DNA of 64,000 nt from JBBIIC01 sp037446725. GTDB taxonomy: Bacteria > Actinomycetota > Coriobacteriia > Anaerosomatales > SLCP01. The translations under genes were made by a program, and so were the position numbers. This document shows, piece after piece, positions 59,990 through 64,000 of this stretch (the first letter of the stretch is position 1; the number at the start of each line of letters is the position of its first letter). The stretch spans positions 1-64,000 of the forward strand of contig JBBIIC010000009.1 in assembly GCA_037446725.1 (NCBI GenBank). The letters are read 5' to 3'. Under the pieces are notes generated by a model, which saw only the letters and a list, made by a program, of their open reading frames with translations, was not told the DNA's origin and searched no databases.

Positions 59990-60997
59990 TTACTCGGTCT
60001 CGGGCGAGATCAACGGTGTGATCGCTTCTGCAATCGATGCGATGAGCAGTTGATCGGCGTTCGGTACGGCGGCGCGCGCGAACTCGAGATCCGCGTCGAG
60101 GACCTTGCCGGCCAGCACGACGTCGAGGTCGTAGAGCGTCTCCATGTGGTCGGTCGCGAATCCTACAGGCGCGACGACGATGGACTTGAAGCCGCCTGCG
60201 ATCGCCGCGTCGATGACGTCGTCGACGTCGGGCCCCAACCACTCGCACGGACGGTTGCCCTTAGACTGGAATGCGAACACCCAGGGCTGCGGGTCTTCGA
60301 GCGAGCCGTACCCCTCGATACCGGTCAGCCGCTCGTCAGACCCGTCGAGCTCGGTGCCCTCATCCATCTGCAGAACGCCGACCATCCTGTCGACGAGTCC
60401 GCGCAGTGCCGGTACGTACCGGTCGTCGTCGTCCAAATCGGGCACGGGCAGACTGTGCGCCGTGAAGACGAGCAGCGCGGGCCGGTGGTCCTTTAGGTCG
60501 GCAAGCGCCTCGGCAGCGCAGCCCACGAGCAGCCCGCCGAAACCCGGCAGGGTGTGCAGCGGAGGCGCCTCGACGAGCTCCAATCCCTCGAGATCGGGGA
60601 GCACCTCGTCGAAGGCCTCCCGGTACGCTCCGGTCGCAACCTTGGACTCGAAGGGGGAAAGGGAGACGACGATCACTCTGCGGAGGCCGTGATGGTACAG
60701 GCCTCGCAGGACATCCCCGATCAGCGGAGGCCAGTACCGCATGCCGAGGACAACCGGGACTCTGTGCCCGCCCTCAGTGAGTTTGGCTTCAAGGGCCTGC
60801 GCCATCTGTGCCGCGATGGCGGGAAGAGGCGAGGCGCCACCGATCGTCAGGTACCGGCGTTCAACCCGGGCGACCAAATCGTCGGAAGGCTCACAACCCA
60901 TGAGGTTGCACATGAAGGGACGCACTGAGTCGACGCAGTCCGGCCCGCCGAAGCCGACGAGCATGACCGCGGTGGTACCCCAGTTCCGTTCCGTCAT
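59990..60997 (-). CDS. hemH: Ferrochelatase
   Basis: 335-residue ferrochelatase, which inserts iron into porphyrin. Family segments are TTAVMLVGFGGPDCVDSVRPFM near the N-terminus, YYPPL-like GMRYWPPLIGDVLRGLYHHG with an active-site His candidate, VIVVSLSPFESKVATGAYREAF, LLVFTAHSLPVPDL (the conserved active-site His) and VVAPVGFATDHMETLYDLDV (catalytic Glu). Its ATG overlaps the hemE stop (ATGA at 60994-60997). No C-terminal Fe-S cysteines are seen. Confidence 0.93.
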   Translation of the reverse strand: MTERNWGTTAVMLVGFGGPDCVDSVRPFMCNLMGCEPSDDLVARVERRYLTIGGASPLPAIAAQMAQALEAKLTEGGHRVPVVLGMRYWPPLIGDVLRGLYHHGLRRVIVVSLSPFESKVATGAYREAFDEVLPDLEGLELVEAPPLHTLPGFGGLLVGCAAEALADLKDHRPALLVFTAHSLPVPDLDDDDRYVPALRGLVDRMVGVLQMDEGTELDGSDERLTGIEGYGSLEDPQPWVFAFQSKGNRPCEWLGPDVDDVIDAAIAGGFKSIVVAPVGFATDHMETLYDLDVVLAGKVLDADLEFARAAVPNADQLLIASIAEAITPLISPETE

Positions 60998-62049
60998 GCC
61001 GACACCCCGCTGCGAATCCGTGTCGAGTGCTCGCTGACCGAACGAACGAGGGCCTTGGCGTGCTCGGGGTCGGTGTCCTTGTGGATCCCGTGACCGAGAT
61101 TGAAGATGTGGCCCGGCCGCGTGCCCACCTTCTCGAGTATGTCACGCGCGGCCGCGTCGATGACCTCGACGGGCGCGAAGAGCGTCATCGGGTCGAGGTT
61201 GCCCTGGATGGCGAAGTCGGGGCCTATCCATTCGACCGCGTCGGCGATGTCCACACGCCAGTCCAGCCCGATGACATCGCCACCGGCCGTCTTGACCTTC
61301 GATAGCATCGCCGTGGCGTTGTTCGCGAAGTTGATGACCGGCACCCCCGCCTTGCTCACTTCAGCGATGAGGCGCGTGGTGTGCGGCAGGACCGAGCGCT
61401 CGTAATCGGCCGGCGAAAGGAAGCCGACCCACGAGTCGAAGACCTGCACCGCCTGTGCGCCGGCCTCGATCTGGGCGAGCAGGTACTCGATCACGGTGTC
61501 GGTGGTGACCTGCATCAGGCGTTCCCAGCCCTCGGGGTCGGACCACATCAAGCTCTTGCACTTGATGTAGGCACGTGTGGAGCCGCCCTCGATCATATAG
61601 GACGCAAGGGTGAACGGCGCGCCTGCGAACCCGATGAGCGGTACTTTCTCGCGCAGCTCGTGGCGCAGCTGACGGATCGCCTCCATGACGTAGCCGGTGT
61701 CTGTCACCGCATCAGAGACCCGGAGGTTCTTCACGTCGGACAGGTCGCGGACCGGGTTGTGGATGACCGGTCCCTCCCCCTTCGCGAAGGAGAGTTCCAG
61801 TCCCATCCCCTCGAGCGGGAGCAGGATATCGGCGAACAGGATCGCGGCGTCGACGCCGATCAGATCGACCGGCTGCAGCGTGACCTCGACCGCAAGCTCG
61901 GGTTGTTTGCACATCTGCAGGAAGTCGTAGTTCTTCCTGATCGCCCGGTACTCGGGCATGTATCGGCCGGCCTGGCGCATCATCCAGATAGGCGTACGCT
62001 CGGTGGGCTCGCGGCGGCACGCCCGCAGGAAAAGGTCGTTGAAGGCCAT
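60994..62049 (-). CDS. hemE: Uroporphyrinogen decarboxylase
   Basis: 351-residue HemE, converting uroporphyrinogen III to coproporphyrinogen III. The two PROSITE-type signatures are present: PIWMMRQAGRYMPEYRAIR and GFAGAPFTLASYMIEGG, with ADILLPLEGMGLEL carrying the catalytic Asp. ATG at 62049 follows AAAGGGAACC and gives the normal N-terminus; an ATG at 62067 adds six residues. First gene of hemE-hemH-hemY. Confidence 0.95.
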   Translation of the reverse strand: MAFNDLFLRACRREPTERTPIWMMRQAGRYMPEYRAIRKNYDFLQMCKQPELAVEVTLQPVDLIGVDAAILFADILLPLEGMGLELSFAKGEGPVIHNPVRDLSDVKNLRVSDAVTDTGYVMEAIRQLRHELREKVPLIGFAGAPFTLASYMIEGGSTRAYIKCKSLMWSDPEGWERLMQVTTDTVIEYLLAQIEAGAQAVQVFDSWVGFLSPADYERSVLPHTTRLIAEVSKAGVPVINFANNATAMLSKVKTAGGDVIGLDWRVDIADAVEWIGPDFAIQGNLDPMTLFAPVEVIDAAARDILEKVGTRPGHIFNLGHGIHKDTDPEHAKALVRSVSEHSTRIRSGVSA

Positions 62050-62113
62050 CTCAGGGTTCCCTTTCATTGCCGGATGAAGGAAGCAAAACCGCGGTTAGTC
62101 TACACCATGAAAC

Positions 62114-62145
62114 GAGGCTCCGACCCCCTGAGGGGCCGGAGCCTC
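62114..62145 (-). terminator. Terminator hairpin after acs
   Basis: GAGGCTCCG-a-CCCC (62114-62127) pairs with GGGG-c-CGGAGCCTC (62132-62145): 13 pairs with one mismatch and a CTGA loop. It lies about 30 bases past the acs stop on the minus strand, followed by GTTTC. It separates acs from hemE. Confidence 0.72.
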
Positions 62146-62176
62146 GCCTTGACGCGTTGAGACGCAGTCTGGCGCC

Positions 62177-64000
62177 CTACCCTCCGGGGCGCGTCTCCAG
62201 GATCGTCTTGACGATGGACGGATCGGCCAGCGTCGAGATGTCGCCGAACGCCTCCATTTCGCTCTCACCCGCGGCGATCTTGCGCAGGATGCGGCGCATG
62301 ATCTTGCCGGACCGCGTCTTTGGCAGCTCGGGCACGAAGTGGATGACGTCGGGTTTGGCGATCGGCCCGATCTCCTCACGCACGTGGCCGGAGAGCATCT
62401 TGAGCAGGTTGTCGCTCGCCTCCTCGCCGGTCCTGAGGATGACGTAGGCGTAGATGCCCTCGCCCTTGATCTCGTGCGGGAAGCCGACGACCGCGGCCTC
62501 GGCCACCGACGCGTGGCTCACGAGCGCGCTCTCGACCTCGGCGGTTCCCATGCGGTGCCCGGAGACGTTGATGACGTCGTCCACGCGGCCGAGGAGCCAG
62601 TAGTAGCCGTCCTCGTCCTTGCGCGCACCATCACCGGTGAAGTACCTGCCCGGGAAGGTCGTGAAGTAGACCTCCTTGACCCGGGCGTTCTCCGGGTCGC
62701 CCCACGTACCGCGCAGCATACCCGGCCAGGGGAACTCGATGCACAGGCGACCGCCCGAACCGACCGGCGTCTCGGTGTGGTCCTCGTTGAGGATGACCGG
62801 ACGAACGCCGAAGAAGGGCCGCGTGGCCGAACCGGGCTTCTGCGGCGTGGCACCCGGCAGATTGGTGATGAGGTGCCCGCCCGTCTCGGTCTGCCAGTAC
62901 GTGTCGACGATCGGGATACGCTCGCGCCCGATGTTCTTGTAGTACCACATCCACGCCTCGGGGTTGATCGGCTCGCCGACCGTGCCGAGCACGCGCAGGC
63001 TCGACAGATCGTACTTCGCCGGCCACTCCTCGCCCGACTTCATGAGGGCGCGGATGGCGGTCGGCGCGGTGTAGAACTGGTTGACGCCATGCTTCTCGCA
63101 GACCTGCCAGAAGCGGCCCGGATCGGGGTACGTCGGCACACCCTCGAACATGAGGGACGTCGCTCCGAGCGAGAGCGGGCCGTACACGATGTAGGAGTGC
63201 CCCGTGACCCAGCCGATGTCGGCGGTGCACCAGAAGACGTCCTCGTCGTGGTAGTCAAACGTGTACTTGAAGGTCATCGTCGCGTAGAGCAGATAGCCAC
63301 CGGTGGTGTGCAGTACACCCTTCGGCTTGCCTGTCGAGCCGGAGGTGTAGAGGATGAACAGCGGGTCCTCGGCGTCCACCCACTCGATATCGCAGTGCTG
63401 GGTGATGTCCGAGGCGCGGACCTCCTCGTGGTACCAATAGTCCCGACCCGGCTCCATGTCCACGCGCGTCTGGGCGCGCGAGACCACGATGACCGAGTCG
63501 ACCATGGGGCACTCGAGCAGCGCGGTATCGGCCTCGGCCTTCAGTGGCACGACACGACCTCCGCGGATACCCTCATCCGCGGTGACGAGCATCTTGGCTT
63601 CGCAGTCCTGGATGCGGTCGCGCAGCGCCTGGGCGGAGAACCCACCGAAGACGACCGAGTGGATCGCGCCGATACGTGCGCACGCGAGCATGACGATCGG
63701 CAACTCGGGGATCATCGGCATGTAGATCGCGACCCGGTCGCCCTTCTTGATGCCGTGCTTCTTCAGCACGTTGGCGAAGCGGCAGACCTTGTAGTAGAGA
63801 GATTGGTACGTGTACATCTTGGTGCGACCTTCGTCGCTTTCCCAGATGATCGCGGCCTTGTTTCGGCGCCACGAAGTGAGGTGGCGGTCAACACAGTTGT
63901 AGGCCACGTTCGTCTTGCCACCCTTGAACCAAGCTACGCGTGGGGTATCGAACTCGTACTCGAGAACGGTGTCCCACTTCTTGTGCCAGTACAGGTACTC
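62177..64000 (-). CDS. acs: Acetyl-CoA synthetase (5' end beyond the window)
   Basis: Partial gene, at least 607 codons, open to the right-hand edge. Acs makes acetyl-CoA from acetate, ATP and CoA through acetyl-AMP. It shows NVAYNCVDRHL, the AMP-binding P-loop ILYTSGSTGKPKGVLHTTGGYL, DTYWQTETGGHLITNLPGATPQKPGSATRPFFG, YFTGDGARKDEDGYYWLLGRVDDVINVSGHRMGTAEVESALV and the C-terminal LPKTRSGKIMRRILRKIA with the regulatory acetylatable Lys. The codons to the left of the GTG at 63907 (EYLYWHKKWDTVLEYEF...) are clearly homologous, so that GTG is not the start. About 40-50 N-terminal residues are missing. Confidence 0.95.
   Translation of the reverse strand, partial: EYLYWHKKWDTVLEYEFDTPRVAWFKGGKTNVAYNCVDRHLTSWRRNKAAIIWESDEGRTKMYTYQSLYYKVCRFANVLKKHGIKKGDRVAIYMPMIPELPIVMLACARIGAIHSVVFGGFSAQALRDRIQDCEAKMLVTADEGIRGGRVVPLKAEADTALLECPMVDSVIVVSRAQTRVDMEPGRDYWYHEEVRASDITQHCDIEWVDAEDPLFILYTSGSTGKPKGVLHTTGGYLLYATMTFKYTFDYHDEDVFWCTADIGWVTGHSYIVYGPLSLGATSLMFEGVPTYPDPGRFWQVCEKHGVNQFYTAPTAIRALMKSGEEWPAKYDLSSLRVLGTVGEPINPEAWMWYYKNIGRERIPIVDTYWQTETGGHLITNLPGATPQKPGSATRPFFGVRPVILNEDHTETPVGSGGRLCIEFPWPGMLRGTWGDPENARVKEVYFTTFPGRYFTGDGARKDEDGYYWLLGRVDDVINVSGHRMGTAEVESALVSHASVAEAAVVGFPHEIKGEGIYAYVILRTGEEASDNLLKMLSGHVREEIGPIAKPDVIHFVPELPKTRSGKIMRRILRKIAAGESEMEAFGDISTLADPSIVKTILETRPGG

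Noticed and set aside
1..64000. CRISPR arrays, prophage, rRNA operons
   Set aside because: No spaced direct repeats, phage structural genes or rRNA segments were seen in the window.

Overview
The window reads as a chromosomal segment of a high-GC, Gram-positive, strictly or facultatively anaerobic actinobacterium. The Coriobacteriia (Anaerosomatales/OPB41-like) are the best fit. This is an inference from gene content and order: a mre/rodA - TIGR03960 radical SAM - rng - rplU - rpmA - obg - proBA - nadD chain, an Rnf complex, a membrane-bound uptake hydrogenase and two BSH-type thiol genes. No rRNA or species-specific marker is present, so the taxonomy is not proven.

Layout. (1) 1-5834 is an accessory island: an IS110-family transposase followed by a long-range stem with internal hairpins, then an overlapping three-gene restriction-modification operon (D12-class adenine methylase, N6-adenine methylase with an NPPW motif, PD-(D/E)XK nuclease) on the minus strand. 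(2) 6162-25342 is a long, almost entirely minus-strand housekeeping chain: mreB-mreC-mreD-mrdA-rodA, a YcjF-like protein, TIGR03960/DUF2344, rng, rplU, rpmA, obg, proB, proA, nadD, yqeK, an LCP-like/LytR_C protein, rsfS and an EamA transporter, followed by tRNA-Ala. (3) 25545-32212 holds radC and an rnfCDGEAB operon (read on the minus strand) that continues into a NusG-II protein and a Gx transporter. (4) 32320-41533 holds ndk, a TPR protein, a cyclophilin lipoprotein, an EF-G paralogue, tRNA-Arg, a lipid kinase, plsY, a ferredoxin, bshC and bshB-like genes. (5) 41530-46925 holds a glycosyltransferase, an OsmC protein, a receiver-PilT fusion ATPase, an RlmD/TrmA-type methyltransferase, a cytochrome b5-like protein and a Crp/Fnr regulator. 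(6) 46976-50949 holds a large FAD/Fe-S oxidoreductase and a divergent HAD phosphatase, which share a promoter/operator region. (7) 50946-57613 is the hydrogenase locus. (8) 57632-64000 holds an inositol-monophosphatase-like enzyme, hemY-hemH-hemE and acs, the last cut by the window edge.

The most striking finding is in the hydrogenase. The large subunit gene appears to stop at an in-frame TGA (54636-54638) exactly where the first cysteine of the C-terminal nickel-binding motif should be. The same frame continues for 26 codons with the rest of that motif (x-x-Cys-x-x-His) and a cleavable tail, up to a TAG that abuts the cytochrome b start codon. A 7-bp hairpin with a 6-nt loop follows the TGA at the distance expected of a bacterial SECIS. 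This is very probably a selenocysteine-containing [NiFeSe] hydrogenase.

How the parts fit together: the Tat-exported hydrogenase with its b-type cytochrome should feed electrons from H2 to the quinone pool. The Rnf complex should couple ferredoxin/NAD to an ion gradient. The large FAD/Fe-S enzyme probably oxidises a 2-hydroxy acid. The heme genes supply the cytochromes. Many neighbouring genes overlap by ATGA or GTGA, so translational coupling is common.
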